A stretch of 59,662 nt of DNA from Pseudoalteromonas luteoviolacea S2607 (GCF_001625575.1 NZ_AUXV01000024.1:1-59662), one strand, 5' to 3'; shown: positions 25,446 to 36,700, counted from the stretch's first letter. Notes: a model not told the origin generated them from the sequence alone. A program made the numbers and translations.

Positions 25446-27311
25446 CTACTCTGCAAGCCAATGTTTTGCAGATGCTAAAATACCTTCGCCATCAAGGCCC
25501 ATTTCACTGTGCATCTCTGCTTGAGTACCATGCTTAATGAACTCGTCTGGGATCCCTAAATGCATGACAGGTCTTGTGATTTTGTTTTGAGCGAAGAATT
25601 CACTGACTGCACTGCCTGCGCCACCTGCAATTGCGTTGTCTTCCAATGTTATAAAGTGGCTGTGTGTCTGAGCGAGTGTTTCGAGCAACGCAGTGTCTAA
25701 AGGCTTAACAAAACGCATATCAACAAGTGTTGCATCCAACTGTTCAGCAGCTTGATGGGCATTTTCTAGTAAAGTACCAAAGTTCAATATAGCGAGCTTA
25801 TCTCCCTTACGAACCTGGTTTGCTTTGCCGATAGGTAATTGCGTCATTGTTTGCGCTACTTCAGCAGTACCAGCCGATCCTCTTGGGTATCTTACTGCCG
25901 CTGGCTGATCTAACAGGTGTCCAGTATAAAGCATTTGTCGGCACTCGTTTAAATCACTCGGGGCCATGATAACTAGGTTCGGGATACAGCGCATAAAACT
26001 AAGATCATAGGCACCTTGGTGAGTTTCGCCATCTGCACCAACAATGCCTGCTCTATCAATTGCGAAAAGAACCGGCAAGTTTTGCAGTGCAACATCGTGG
26101 ATCAACTGATCATAAGCTCGCTGTAAAAAACTAGAATAAATTGCAACGACCGGGTTTAGGCCCTCACAGGCAAATCCTGCACCCAGAGTTACAGCATGCT
26201 GTTCAGCTATTGCGACGTCAAAGTACTGTCTTGGGTACTCTTTAGAAAACTTCACCATGCCAGAACCTTCTCGCATAGCTGGCGTTATAGCCATTAAGTT
26301 TTTATCTTGGGCCGCCATATCACATAACCAGTCGCCAAATACTTTAGAGAAAGTCGGTGCGCTCGGTTTTGATTTAGGTAAGCTATGTACGTTTGGGTCA
26401 AACTTAGGTACGCCGTGATAGCCAATCGGATCGGCTTCGGCAGGTTGATAGCCTTTACCTTTTTGCGTTTTAACATGCAGAAGTTGCGGGCCTTTTAAAT
26501 TGCGCATGTTACGCAAAGTGTCAACCAGCATGTCTACATCGTGCCCATCGATAGGGCCAATATAGTTGAAACCTAGCTCCTCAAAGAACGTACCAGGGAT
26601 CACCATGCCTTTTAAGTGTTCTTCTACTTTGCTGGCAAGTTCTTTTACTGGTGGCACTCCAGAGAGAAGCTTTTTACCACCTTCTCGAATATTGGTATAG
26701 AAGCTACCTGATAAGATACGTGCAAAGTGATTGTTTAAAGCGCCGACATTTTCCGAAATAGACATTTCATTGTCGTTCAGTATAACCAGCATATCTGATT
26801 TTACGTCACCTGCATGGTTCATTGCTTCAAAAGCCATACCTGCTGTCATTGCCCCATCACCAATCACGGCGACGGTTTTACGGTTTTTCCCTTCTTTTTC
26901 GGCTGCAATTGCCATGGCTAAGGCTGCCGAAATAGAGGTACTAGAGTGGCCAACACTAAATGTGTCAAACTCACTTTCTTCACGATATGGAAAGGGGTGC
27001 AGTCCATCTTTCTGACGGATGGTGTGCATCTGGCCTTTTCGGCCAGTTAAGATTTTGTGAGGATACGCTTGGTGACCAACATCCCACACTAATCTATCAG
27101 TCGGTGTGTTATACACATAGTGGAGCGCCACAGTTAATTCAACAGTGCCTAGCCCAGAAGCTAGGTGGCCGCTACTTTGAGACACTGAGTCTAATAAATA
27201 ACCTCTCAGCTCCGCGCTAAAGTCATTTAACTTTTGCTGCGGTAATTGGCGCAACTGTTGAGGCTGATCAACGAGTGCCAATAGGGGATACTTGCTACTA
27301 TCAAGAGTCAT
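25446..27311 (-). CDS. dxs: 1-deoxy-D-xylulose-5-phosphate synthase
   Basis: Dxs condenses pyruvate and glyceraldehyde 3-phosphate using thiamine diphosphate, the first step of the MEP isoprenoid pathway. With the ATG at 27311 it has 621 residues, against 620 in E. coli. Motifs include [20 protein letters not shown] in parts, [15 protein letters not shown], the ThDP motif [18 protein letters not shown], and [19 protein letters not shown]. An open frame extends 18 codons upstream but matches nothing. AAGGA sits 13 bases before the ATG, a little far. It lies downstream of ispA and xseB in a shared operon, which links isoprenoid synthesis genes. Confidence 0.96.
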   Translation of the reverse strand: MTLDSSKYPLLALVDQPQQLRQLPQQKLNDFSAELRGYLLDSVSQSSGHLASGLGTVELTVALHYVYNTPTDRLVWDVGHQAYPHKILTGRKGQMHTIRQKDGLHPFPYREESEFDTFSVGHSSTSISAALAMAIAAEKEGKNRKTVAVIGDGAMTAGMAFEAMNHAGDVKSDMLVILNDNEMSISENVGALNNHFARILSGSFYTNIREGGKKLLSGVPPVKELASKVEEHLKGMVIPGTFFEELGFNYIGPIDGHDVDMLVDTLRNMRNLKGPQLLHVKTQKGKGYQPAEADPIGYHGVPKFDPNVHSLPKSKPSAPTFSKVFGDWLCDMAAQDKNLMAITPAMREGSGMVKFSKEYPRQYFDVAIAEQHAVTLGAGFACEGLNPVVAIYSSFLQRAYDQLIHDVALQNLPVLFAIDRAGIVGADGETHQGAYDLSFMRCIPNLVIMAPSDLNECRQMLYTGHLLDQPAAVRYPRGSAGTAEVAQTMTQLPIGKANQVRKGDKLAILNFGTLLENAHQAAEQLDATLVDMRFVKPLDTALLETLAQTHSHFITLEDNAIAGGAGSAVSEFFAQNKITRPVMHLGIPDEFIKHGTQAEMHSEMGLDGEGILASAKHWLAE

Positions 27312-27424
27312 ATTATTTGTAATATCCTTAGCAAACCTTGCTGAATTATATACAAAGCTTGCCAATAGTTTTATAAATTTAAAGGGAACTTGTCACTAAA
27401 TAGTCATTTACAACAGGGCCAAGG

Positions 27425-28312
27425 TTAATGGTCTCTAGCAATAATATAATGTGCTAGCTCGGCCAGTATGCGGGTATCAGCATCTATTTTATCCAAAGCT
27501 TGTAATGCCTGTTCAATCAGCATTTTGGCTTTATTTTTTGCCCCTTCCATGCCCAGTAAAGCTGGGTAAGTAGATTTATTGTGCTGTAGATCCGAACCCT
27601 GCGGTTTACCCAGCGTACTGGTATCCCCTTCAATGTCGAGAATATCGTCTTGTACCTGAAAAGCCAATCCAATAGCTAAACCAAACTCCTTTAGTTGACT
27701 ACGAGTTGAGTCTGAAACATTGGGAGCACAAAGTGCCCCTAATTCGATTGCACAATTAAGTAAAGCGCCTGTTTTTAGTCTATGAATACGCTCTAATTGT
27801 GCTAAATCGATCAATTTGTTTGTTGCGGCAATATCAAGTGCCTGACCACCCACCATACCTTGCAGCCCTGATGCTTGCGCTAACGCGTTGATCATTTTTA
27901 GCTGCTGGTTCGGTGGTACAATAAAGTTGTGAGAAGACAACAATTCAAACGCTAAGGTTTGCAAAGAGTCTCCAGCGAGAATGGCTTGAGCTTCATCAAA
28001 TGCAATATGGCATGTTGGCTTGCCTCGCCTTAAATCGTCGTCATCCATGGCTGGCAAATCGTCGTGTACCAACGAATAGCTATGAATACACTCTACGGCT
28101 GCGGCAGCGATATTTAAGTCTTGCTTGTTAGCACCGAGCATTTCGCCAGTGGCATACACTAAAAAAGGGCGCAATCGCTTTCCGCCATTGCTAATAGAGT
28201 ATAGTGCAGCCGCTTTAGCTGTCGGATCTGTATTTAGGTCTTGCGCAAAATAGTTTTGTATTGTTTGTTCTACATCTTGTCTAGCGATGCTGAGTTTTTG
28301 TTGTAAATCCAC
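27425..28312 (-). CDS. ispA: Farnesyl diphosphate synthase
   Basis: IspA makes geranyl and then farnesyl diphosphate from IPP and DMAPP. The 295-residue protein has the first Asp-rich motif VHDDLPAMDDDDLRRGKP, the second QDDILDIEGD, and GGKRLRPFLVYA. I choose the GTG at 28312: it lies 4 bases after the xseB stop, with GGA about 8 bases upstream, and gives the E. coli length. An upstream ATG at 28363 would overlap xseB by 47 bp. Its place in xseB-ispA-dxs is conserved across gammaproteobacteria. Confidence 0.95.
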   Translation of the reverse strand: MDLQQKLSIARQDVEQTIQNYFAQDLNTDPTAKAAALYSISNGGKRLRPFLVYATGEMLGANKQDLNIAAAAVECIHSYSLVHDDLPAMDDDDLRRGKPTCHIAFDEAQAILAGDSLQTLAFELLSSHNFIVPPNQQLKMINALAQASGLQGMVGGQALDIAATNKLIDLAQLERIHRLKTGALLNCAIELGALCAPNVSDSTRSQLKEFGLAIGLAFQVQDDILDIEGDTSTLGKPQGSDLQHNKSTYPALLGMEGAKNKAKMLIEQALQALDKIDADTRILAELAHYIIARDH

Positions 28313-28316
28313 GCAA

Positions 28317-28559
28317 TTATTCCACTTGATCCGCAAACTCACTGGGTGTGGTCGTCTCGTCATTCGCGAGTAAAATTGATACTTTCTGTTCTGCTTGTTG
28401 AAGTTTGTGATTTGACGCTTGGGCTAGTTTCACACCTCGTTCAAATTGCTTTAGGGACTGGTCAAGAGTCAATTCTCCGTGCTCCATTTCTTGCACGATG
28501 GTTTCTAGCTCTGTGACAGCTTCTTCAAAGCTCATATTTTCTGGTTTTTTAACTGCCAT
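28317..28559 (-). CDS. xseB: Exodeoxyribonuclease VII small subunit
   Basis: XseB pairs with XseA to degrade single-stranded DNA. The 80-residue coiled helical protein shows the family run PENMSFEEAVTELETIVQEME, then LTLDQSLKQFERGVKLAQ and a QAEQKV segment. AGAGAAG precedes the ATG. It is first in the xseB-ispA-dxs operon, with 4 bp to ispA. Confidence 0.94.
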   Translation of the reverse strand: MAVKKPENMSFEEAVTELETIVQEMEHGELTLDQSLKQFERGVKLAQASNHKLQQAEQKVSILLANDETTTPSEFADQVE

Positions 28560-28807
28560 ATCTTCTCTTTACTTTTGCGCAAAACTTTTAAGGGCTCAAT
28601 TTTATGGTTATTAAAGATAGAGGTCAAAGTATCTGATAGACTTTTTTACTATCCTTATTGCTCAAATTGAATTGAATGTTTACGTATATTCTCGCAATTT
28701 AAAGGGTTTTTAATATAATTGAATTAAGTTATTGCAAAACCTGCCGATAACTCAACGTATAACAATAACTGCGTGATATTTCACGGATAAATACCTTTGG
28801 AGGGTGT

Positions 28808-29575
28808 GTGGATTTAGCAACCGTTATAGGTATCCTTGGTGCCATTGGTTTGATAGTCATGTCGATGGTTCTAAGTAGTGATGGTCAACTTGCCATGTTT
28901 TACAATACTCCTTCAGTGGTTATTGTATTCGGTGGCTCAATATTTATAGTGCTTTCGAACTTTACAATGGCGCAGTTTTTGGGCATTGGTAAAGTAGCAG
29001 GCAAGGCGTTCATGTTTAAGATTGAAACGCCTGAAGAATTAATTGAAAAAGCTGTAGAGCTTGCTGACTCGGCGCGTAAAGGTGGATTTCTCGCTTTAGA
29101 AGAAGCAGAAATACCGAACCCATTTATGAGAAAAGGGGTCGATATGCTGGTTGATGGCCACGACGCTGATGTAGTGCGCGCGACGCTACAAAAAGACATT
29201 GCTTTGACAGCTAACCGTCACGAGTTAGGTGCGGGGTTATTTAAATCACTGGCAGATATAGCACCAGCAATGGGTATGATTGGTACATTAATCGGTCTTG
29301 TTGCCATGTTATCAAACATGGATGACCCTAAAGCGATTGGTCCAGCGATGGCGGTAGCACTACTAACAACGCTTTATGGTGCCTTTTTAGCAAACGTTGT
29401 TGCCATACCGATTCAAGTGAAACTAGAGCTCAGAAAAGACGAAGAAGAGCGCAATCAACGTTTGATCCTAGATGCTATTTTAGGCATACAAGATGGCCAG
29501 AATCCAAAAGTGATTGAAGGCATTTTGAAAAACTACTTGCCAGAGTCAAAACGCGGTGACGGCGCAGAGGAGTAG
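28808..29575 (+). CDS. pomA: Sodium-driven flagellar stator protein PomA
   Basis: PomA forms the Na+ channel of the flagellar motor with PomB and interacts with the rotor. The 255-residue protein has four membrane segments (about 5-22, 32-50, 150-170 and 182-202). GGFLALEE, VDGHDADVV, PAMGMIGTLIGLVAMLSNMDDP and GPAMAVALLTTLYGA match Vibrio PomA closely. The start is GTG, with GGAGG 5 bases upstream. pomB begins 3 bp downstream. The close match to Vibrio PomA favours sodium over proton coupling. Confidence 0.94.
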   Translation: MDLATVIGILGAIGLIVMSMVLSSDGQLAMFYNTPSVVIVFGGSIFIVLSNFTMAQFLGIGKVAGKAFMFKIETPEELIEKAVELADSARKGGFLALEEAEIPNPFMRKGVDMLVDGHDADVVRATLQKDIALTANRHELGAGLFKSLADIAPAMGMIGTLIGLVAMLSNMDDPKAIGPAMAVALLTTLYGAFLANVVAIPIQVKLELRKDEEERNQRLILDAILGIQDGQNPKVIEGILKNYLPESKRGDGAEE

Positions 29576-29578
29576 GCT

Positions 29579-30514
29579 ATGTCTGACGAAAATGAATGTA
29601 AATGTCCCCCCCCAGGTTTGCCTGCGTGGATGGGGACTTTTGCGGATCTGATGTCATTGTTGATGTGCTTTTTCGTTTTACTTTTGGCGTTTTCAGAAAT
29701 GGACGTACTGAAGTTTAAGCAAATAGCGGGCTCTATGAAGTTCGCGTTTGGTGTGCAGAATAAAATAGAAGTTAAAGACATTCCCAAAGGGACCAGCGTA
29801 ATCGCAATGGAGTTTACGCCCGGAAAACCAGAGCCTACGCCGATAGAAACGATTCAACAGCAAACTGTTGAAATGACTCAGCAAATGTTAGAGTTTCAAG
29901 CGGGTGAAGAGAGCTCTGCTGGTGGTAGACAGGAACAGCGTGGCAACAAGCGGGGAGGTGAGTCAGCCAGTACCGCTCAAGAGCAGTCTATGACACAAGC
30001 CGTTGCAGCTGCGGATCAAGAGCAGGTGAATGAGCTGGTTAAAAAAATCTCGCAGCAGCTTGAAAAGCAGATTATGGATGGTGCAATAGAGTTAGAGTCT
30101 CTCGGTCAGCAAATTATTATTCGCATTCAAGAGAACGGCTCATTTCCATCGGGAAGTGCATTTTTACAGCCAAAATTTAAGCCCGTGATCCATGATATTG
30201 CGGAGCTGCTGAAAGATGTCCCGGGTGAGATCACGGTTTCAGGGCACACAGATGATTTTCAAGTGTCTAACGAGCTTTACTACAATAATTGGGACTTGTC
30301 AGCAACTCGTGCTGTTGCCGTTGCGAGTGAAATGCAAACAGTCAGTGGCTTTGATAAAAACCGCATGGTTGTCGTGGGGCACGCTGATACTCGTCCTTTA
30401 GTACCAAATGCAAATGACACAGACCGAAAACGTAATCGCCGCGTCGAAATCTCGATATTGCAGGGCAAAGCAAAAGAATCCGATCCTATTGAAGTTAGGC
30501 GGGAAAATAACTAG
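29579..30514 (+). CDS. pomB: Sodium-driven flagellar stator protein PomB
   Basis: PomB anchors the stator to peptidoglycan and carries the ion-binding Asp. The 311-residue protein starts CKCPPPGLPAWMGTFADLMS as in Vibrio PomB; the ion-binding Asp is Asp23 (FADL) at the start of the single membrane segment (about 24-41). Low-complexity linker lies near 85-150. The OmpA-like peptidoglycan-binding domain is at about 180-305 (VSGHTDDFQVSNELY, NWDLSATRA, NRRVEISIL). It is translated with pomA. Confidence 0.94.
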   Translation: MSDENECKCPPPGLPAWMGTFADLMSLLMCFFVLLLAFSEMDVLKFKQIAGSMKFAFGVQNKIEVKDIPKGTSVIAMEFTPGKPEPTPIETIQQQTVEMTQQMLEFQAGEESSAGGRQEQRGNKRGGESASTAQEQSMTQAVAAADQEQVNELVKKISQQLEKQIMDGAIELESLGQQIIIRIQENGSFPSGSAFLQPKFKPVIHDIAELLKDVPGEITVSGHTDDFQVSNELYYNNWDLSATRAVAVASEMQTVSGFDKNRMVVVGHADTRPLVPNANDTDRKRNRRVEISILQGKAKESDPIEVRRENN

Positions 30515-30586
30515 AAAAGATTGCGTGATGTACATTTTTGGGCTAACGTATGTTGGTTGGAAAATTTTTATTTTAAGGAGCTTGTT

Positions 30587-30667
30587 ATGTCAATTTTAAA
30601 ACGCTTCGCAAGAATGCCTGGTGGTAATGGTAGCGGTGGCGATAGCGACGATCAAACGGATAAATAA
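30587..30667 (+). CDS. 26-residue peptide gene
   Basis: A very short ORF with a strong ribosome-binding site (AAGGAG, 6 bases before the ATG). It reads MSILKRFARMPGGNGSGG and then an acidic tail DSDDQTDK. The basic amphipathic N-terminus, Gly-Gly pair and acidic end are unlike random DNA. It lies 72 bp past pomB and 29 bp before a membrane protein gene in the same direction, so they may be partners. Function unknown; it could be a membrane-associated microprotein or a secreted peptide. Confidence 0.5.
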   Translation: MSILKRFARMPGGNGSGGDSDDQTDK

Positions 30668-30696
30668 ATAGCATAGAACACTAAATAGGCATACAT

Positions 30697-31224
30697 TTGG
30701 ACTCCTCTCAGCTTGCCGAGTACTTAAATACTCATGCTTTTCATCTTAAGTTTATAGCGGTTCTTGATGACTCACTAACGCTATTGGCTTTTTTAGCATG
30801 TGTGATTTTTTTAGTGATAAAAGATAAGCAAGCTTTTCGATATTCAATGTTGTGCCTAGTGTTCTTTGTCGTGGGGTCATTTACTTTTGACCCTATTCGT
30901 TCTTTTGATGATGACAAAGTCTACCGTTATATTATTTGGGCACTTAATGACATTATTTTCATTGCCATTGTCGCGTACTGGGCTTTGAAAGATAAAATGT
31001 ATATGTGGCAGAGTATAATGGTTCAACTCGTGGTGTTACCTGCGCCTATACTTCAGTTGTTCCGTTTGGTTGATAGACATTTAATGGACCTGAGCTACTC
31101 TACTTACCTTTACAAGTCGGTACTGCCAATCGTCAATACCGTCACGATTGTGCTGTGCTTTGTGCCTTTGTTATGGCACTTTGGGCAAAAGCTCAAGTGG
31201 AAAAATAGTTCCGTAAAAAGCTAA
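30697..31224 (+). CDS. Hypothetical membrane protein
   Basis: Not recognised. A 175-residue protein with about five membrane segments (roughly 22-42, 49-64, 79-97, 105-121, 141-160). It starts at TTG, supported by TAGG 7 bases upstream; no ATG gives a longer protein. There is no known motif. It follows the 26-residue peptide gene and may form an operon with it. Confidence 0.6.
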   Translation: MDSSQLAEYLNTHAFHLKFIAVLDDSLTLLAFLACVIFLVIKDKQAFRYSMLCLVFFVVGSFTFDPIRSFDDDKVYRYIIWALNDIIFIAIVAYWALKDKMYMWQSIMVQLVVLPAPILQLFRLVDRHLMDLSYSTYLYKSVLPIVNTVTIVLCFVPLLWHFGQKLKWKNSSVKS

Positions 31225-31241
31225 AGCCCTAGCAATCAGTC

Positions 31242-32123
31242 TTATAAGTCAATATCTGAGATTTTTAGCTCAGCGTTGGCCTGTTCAAACTCTAATAACC
31301 CCGATACCTGAACAGATGTTTTATTCCCTCTTTGGTCTGGTAATGACACCTTCGTCAGGTCAAATTTACAGCTTTCAAGTTTAATGTCTTGTTCAAACCC
31401 TGCAGATAAACAAAACGTTTGCGCTTCGTTGCCTATTGTTTGTGTTTCGCAATATGCAGGGTCGAGCGTGGCGAGAGCTGAATTGGCAACTTGTTGTAAA
31501 GAGAGAGAGATATCGAATTCTGTTTGATCACAACTTAATATGATGGAGTTCATATTTGTTTGAGGATCCCCCAATGTTATTAGGTTGTTGTCTCTATCTC
31601 GGTAGTGAATTGTTAGATTAACGCTCTCAAGCGATTGCGTTATTTTCTCTGGCTGGCTTTTTGAACGCCAATCCGTAAGTGAAGCAATATCAGGTAAACT
31701 GGTCTTAAATTTAAATTCTGGCGCGTAGTAGTACAGCTCACCTTTTTTAAATGACGCATTATCTTCGCCATCCCATGTTTCTGCGCTGATTGAGCCAAAA
31801 ACACTGGCAGCGAGTAGACAAAGTGTTTTATCCGAAGTAATTGTATGTGTAGCCCCGAGAGAGCGGCTATCTGCATAGAGTCTGAACTCAGGCTTAGATT
31901 GTAGGCGTTCGCCTTCCACTTGCCAGAACACGCTAGAGAACTCAAACTTATTCAGCGAACGCTCAGCACTAAAGTTTGCACCGCAATCTTGCCCTGTACT
32001 TGGATTTTGTGCAGTTGGTGTATCTGGATTAGAACTATTGTCTCGCTGTAATGGTGAGTCATTCTCACCGCCGCATGCGCTGAGCAATAGTAGTGGCACT
32101 AGCGCCAATGTAGCCTGTTTCAT
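31242..32123 (-). CDS. Putative outer membrane lipoprotein
   Basis: Not recognised beyond being a lipoprotein. The signal peptide MKQATLALVPLLLLSACGG has a clean lipobox LSAC with Cys at residue 17; Gly at +2 favours export to the outer membrane. A flexible Ser/Asn/Pro linker follows, then a beta-rich domain with several further cysteines. The ATG at 32123 has AAGGAG about 7 bases upstream. An ATG 12 codons earlier would put extra residues before the signal peptide. It converges on the gene at 30697. Confidence 0.75.
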   Translation of the reverse strand: MKQATLALVPLLLLSACGGENDSPLQRDNSSNPDTPTAQNPSTGQDCGANFSAERSLNKFEFSSVFWQVEGERLQSKPEFRLYADSRSLGATHTITSDKTLCLLAASVFGSISAETWDGEDNASFKKGELYYYAPEFKFKTSLPDIASLTDWRSKSQPEKITQSLESVNLTIHYRDRDNNLITLGDPQTNMNSIILSCDQTEFDISLSLQQVANSALATLDPAYCETQTIGNEAQTFCLSAGFEQDIKLESCKFDLTKVSLPDQRGNKTSVQVSGLLEFEQANAELKISDIDL

Positions 32124-32258
32124 TGTTAACTCCTTTATGATTGAGCCTATTATATACATCGCACTAGATGAAAATCGACACTAGAATTGTAAGAAAGTGG
32201 TAGTGATATATTAGAGATTGTAGAAGCGTGGTAGATGGAGTTACCATGCAAAGGCAGT

Positions 32259-32279
32259 GGAGATAGGAAGTCTATCTCC
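32259..32279 (-). terminator. Hairpin after the aromatic amino-acid permease gene
   Basis: GGAGATAG and CTATCTCC arms around a 5-base loop, 22 bp past the permease stop. There is little T run, so termination would be weak. Confidence 0.45.
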
Positions 32280-32301
32280 AAAGGACATGTATTCTGGGTG
32301 A

Positions 32302-33501
32302 TTATCCCAGTGCAGGTATTACACCAAACATTTGTAAGCATTGTGCAGAGATGATAAGCAGGCCGCATAAGCCTGCACAAGCGAGCCCTAAGTTACCCCC
32401 TCGGACTTGGTAACCAGACATGTTCTCCTTTCTTTGTTGCCAAACCATGGCGACTGGTAGAAATACTGCTAATACGACTAGCGCGATGGCAGCATAGCCT
32501 AGCGCCATGATAAAACCTTGTGGGTAAAAAAGTGCAAAACCAAGCGGTGGTATAAACGTTATTAAAGCCGTTTTCACTCTATCCATACCATTGTTGTTTT
32601 GTTTGAAAGCATCGGCAAAGAAATCAAACAGTCCCAGGCTCACTCCCAAAAATGATGTTGCGAGCGCTAAATCGGCAAAAATAGTAACAAAGGTATGTAC
32701 TTTAGAGCTTTGGGCAATACTTGAAATTGAGGTCACTAGGCCCTGAAGGTTTTCACTTTGGAGCAGTGCTTCTTGTGCCATGATACCTTGACTTAACAAT
32801 TGCCAAAAAACGTAAATAGTCAATGGTAAAGCTGCGCCAGCTATCATCACTCGTCGTAAAGTTTTAATGTCTAGCCCGACATACTTCACAATAGATGGAA
32901 TAGAGCCATGGAACCCAAATGAGGTAAAAATAACGGGAATAGCTGACAAGATAAGCCCCTGTTCAATCGGCATATTCAATAAGTGTTGACCGTGAACATA
33001 AGGAGTTAAAACGAAAAACAAACTAGCAAGTACGATGATTTTAATTGTAAATAATACTCTATTTAGTTTATCTACTGTGCTGGTTCCTAGCGCAACAATG
33101 GTTGCGACAATCACGGCGAGAACGATGGAGCCTATTTGAGGCGCAATTTTCACGCCCGCTAGGTTACTGAGTTTTTCTCCTAATTGGGAGCCACCACCAG
33201 CGATATAGGCTGCGCAAAGTGCGTAAAATAAGAAGACCATCGAAAAGTTGGCAATATATTGTCCTTTAATGCCTAAGATCTGTTTCGCCAATGTATTTAA
33301 TGTGGCTTCTTGATTAGCAAACTGGTGGACTTCAAGCATAAGCAGGGCGGTATAAGTCATTAACAACCAAGTTGCGATAATTAAAATGAGCGAAGTGGTG
33401 AACCCGAGCCCAGCCGATGCAATTGGCAGCGCGAGCATACCTGCACCAATTGTGGTACCTGCGACAATCAGCATACTGCCCAGTGTTTTATTATTAAGCA
33501 C
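32302..33501 (-). CDS. Aromatic amino-acid permease (TyrP/Mtr, HAAAP family)
   Basis: Proton-coupled uptake of tyrosine or tryptophan. The 399-residue protein has about eleven membrane segments and the hallmark start MLNNKTLGSMLIVAGTTIGAGMLALPIA (in parts), plus PVIFTSFGFHGSIPSIVKYVG. These match TyrP and Mtr. TyrP is somewhat more likely by the first motif, but specificity cannot be told from sequence. It stands between the lipoprotein gene and the putA region and is probably monocistronic. Confidence 0.88.
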   Translation of the reverse strand: MLNNKTLGSMLIVAGTTIGAGMLALPIASAGLGFTTSLILIIATWLLMTYTALLMLEVHQFANQEATLNTLAKQILGIKGQYIANFSMVFLFYALCAAYIAGGGSQLGEKLSNLAGVKIAPQIGSIVLAVIVATIVALGTSTVDKLNRVLFTIKIIVLASLFFVLTPYVHGQHLLNMPIEQGLILSAIPVIFTSFGFHGSIPSIVKYVGLDIKTLRRVMIAGAALPLTIYVFWQLLSQGIMAQEALLQSENLQGLVTSISSIAQSSKVHTFVTIFADLALATSFLGVSLGLFDFFADAFKQNNNGMDRVKTALITFIPPLGFALFYPQGFIMALGYAAIALVVLAVFLPVAMVWQQRKENMSGYQVRGGNLGLACAGLCGLLIISAQCLQMFGVIPALG

Positions 33502-33690
33502 AAATTGCCCCTATATTTGTGAGAGAAACAGGCACAATATAACGGTCTGCACAAAATTGAAATAGTTTTGCTGAAAATCAAAGTAAAGGATTGTAATTTA
33601 TGTCTTACAAAAGTTAATTTATTTTGTTTTTAGTGAAGATAACTTGTTGTTAGTTATAGTGCTATCTGAAGACGCTTTGAATGAGTTTAA

Positions 33691-33720
33691 AAATAAAAAA
33701 GCCAGCATTAGCTGGCTTTT
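33691..33720 (-). terminator. Terminator after putA
   Basis: AAAAGCCAGC / GCTGGCTTTT with a 4-base loop. On the minus strand it is followed by TTTTTTATTTTT, a strong terminator about 33 bp past the putA stop. Confidence 0.88.
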
Positions 33721-33752
33721 AAACTTCGTTTACGACTTAGTCATGATGTGAT

Positions 33753-36700
33753 TTATGACTCATCTTCGACAAGCGTCATCAGCGATGTATTACCGCCTGA
33801 AGCTGTTGTATCGATACTGATTGTCTTCTCGGTGACTAGGCGTCCTAGTAGCGTATCGTAGTACTCTGCGCTGATCACAGGCAAAATCGCACCACTTCTC
33901 GCGGCAAGCTGCGTACTGACATAGCCCTTACGCTCACAGCCACTTCCGACGACAGCACCAGCAAGGTGTTCGTGTGCAAGAAGTGCAGGAAGCTGGTTAA
34001 GCTTAGCAACTTGAAGTACGCCCTCTGCTACACCACTGCTTAATAACTTATCTCTAAACGCAATTGCTTCTTCGTGGAATAAGTCAGAGACAACCGTGAT
34101 CACGGTGTTACCAGCTGCTAGCGCAGTGATAACCGATAATACCCAGAAGTTAAATGAGGTATCTTTATCTGCATAACAGACAACACAGCCACGTGCTTCG
34201 TAGCGAAGCGTGTTTGATTCGCCTGTAGGGCCAGGTAGCTCAATTACCGTATCTAAACGCTTTTCAACACGAATAAGTTGCTCACGGGCATCGGCCAGCG
34301 TTTTGTTTAAGTCATCGGCAAGCGTATCTAGGATCTCAACTTTGGCGAGCTTAGCAAGTAGCTGACGTACGACAGAAACGCGATCGTTTAGTGGCATTGC
34401 ACGCCAAGTCTTTTCGTCGCGCTTTGAGATATTCATCATGCGAGATACTTGCTCTTGTGCGCCTTGATAAGCAGTGATCTCTTCTCCGTCAGCTTTGATA
34501 TTAGTCGCTTGGATGTTTTCTGCAGCTTGGTTTTCTTTTACTAATCTAGCAATGTAGTTAGGGCCGCCTGCTTTAGGACCTGTACCAGATAGGCCGCGAC
34601 CACCAAATGGTTGTACACCTACGACCGCACCAATCATGTTACGGTTAACGTAAATATTACCAGCGCGAGATTGCTTTGCTAAGTACTCAGCACGTTCTTC
34701 GATACGTGTGTGGATACCCATAGTCAAACCAAAACCAGTGCTATTAACTTGGTCAATAACATTGTCTATATCAGCGCCTTTAAAGCGGATCACGTGAACA
34801 CATGGGCCGAATACTTCTTTTTTCAGTACTGATAGGTCGCTGATTTCGTATAGACGCGGTGCAAAGAAGAAGTGACCAGTCTCGTCCATATCTGGCAGTG
34901 AGCACTCATAATGCAGTGTTGCGTTGCCTTTTAAGTATTCAACGTGCTCATTTAGCGCATTCAATGCTTTTTGGTCAATTACAGGGCCTACGTCAGTAGA
35001 TAGATGCGCAGGGTCGCCAATATGTAGCTCTTTCATCGCCCCTTTGATCATATTGATCACCTTGTCCGCGATCTCATCTTGTACAAAGAGTACGCGAAGT
35101 GCTGAACATCGTTGACCGGCGCTTTGGAAACCAGATGAAATCACATCATCAACCACTTGCTCAGGCAGTGCGGTTGAGTCAACGATCATACAGTTTTGAC
35201 CACCAGTCTCTGCAATTAGAGGCACTTGATCACCGCCGCGCTCAGCAAGCGTTTGCGAAATACGCGTTCCAGTTTCAGTCGAGCCTGTGAACATCACCGT
35301 TTGGATACGTGTATCTGGCACGATGTGTTTGCCTACTTCACTACCGCGCGCGATAACAGGCTGTACAATACCTTTTGGTAAACCCACTTCTTCCATTAGT
35401 TCAATGGTACGAAGGGCAACCAATGATGTTTGCTCAGCTGGTTTTGCGATAACGGTGTTACCCGTCACGATTGCCGCAGCAACCTGTCCAAGGAAGATAG
35501 CCAGTGGGAAGTTCCAAGGGCTGATACATAAGATCACACCACGTGGACTAAAGCGCTCATCCAGAGCAAGCTCTTCAGCTTTTGCAGCGTAGTAACGACA
35601 GAAATCAACTGCTTCACGGACTTCATCAATACCGTCTTGTGTGATTTTACCTGCTTCTTTGATACACATCGCGATAAGTTCGTCGCGATGGCGCTCAAGT
35701 GCATCACCTGTGCGGCGCAAAATTTCTGCGCGTTCACTGACTGATGTTTGTGACCAAGTTGCGAAAGCCGTCTCTGCATTGGCCACAAGTTGCTTCATTT
35801 CATCAGCATCTTGGTGGCGAATAGAGCCAATCACTTCATCGTGGTTAGCTGGGTTTAATACCGCTTCGTGACCTGCTGGGACATCCGCAGCCGTCATTAA
35901 GTTTTCCTCAACCCACTTTTGCAAGTTGTCACGCATCGGTGTGATGTGGTTGATGTTTGTCAGGTCAAGACCTTTTGAGTTATTGCGTTCTTCACCGTAC
36001 AGGTCGATTGGCAACGTGATTTGCATATTACGCTTGTGCTTAACACGTTGGATCTTTTCTACCGGATCTTCAAGGAGAGACTCAACAGGCATTGACTCAT
36101 CAACAATCGCGTTTACGAAAGAAGAGTTTGCACCGTTCTCAAGTAGACGGCGAACAAGGTAGGCAAGCAAGTCTTCGTGCTGGCCAACTGGCGCATAGAC
36201 ACGACATTGTACTTTGTCTTCTGTTACGACTTGGTTGTATAACGAATCACCCATACCGTGCAGACACTGGAATTCAAAGTTATTGAATTCACCGTTTGCA
36301 AGCTCAAGGATAGTGGCAGCTGAGTAGGCGTTGTGGGTTGCAAACTGAGGGAAGATCACGTCACGTACATTCATTAGCTTGATTGCACATGCTTTGTAAG
36401 ATACGTCAGTGGTTGCTTTACGAGTAAATACTGGGAAGTCTTCAAGGCCATCAGCTTGAGTGAGTTTAACTTCAGTATCCCAATAAGCCCCTTTTACAAG
36501 ACGAACCATCATCTTACGACCAACTCGGCGGCACAGGGCTTCCAGCCAATCAATAACCCAAATAGCACGCTTTTGATACGCTTGCACAGCAAGGCCAAAG
36601 CCATTCCAGTTACCGAGTGCATCATCAGAAAATACGGCTTCGATGATATCAAGTGATATGTCTAAACGGTCCGCTTCTTCAGCGTCTACTGTGAAGTTAA

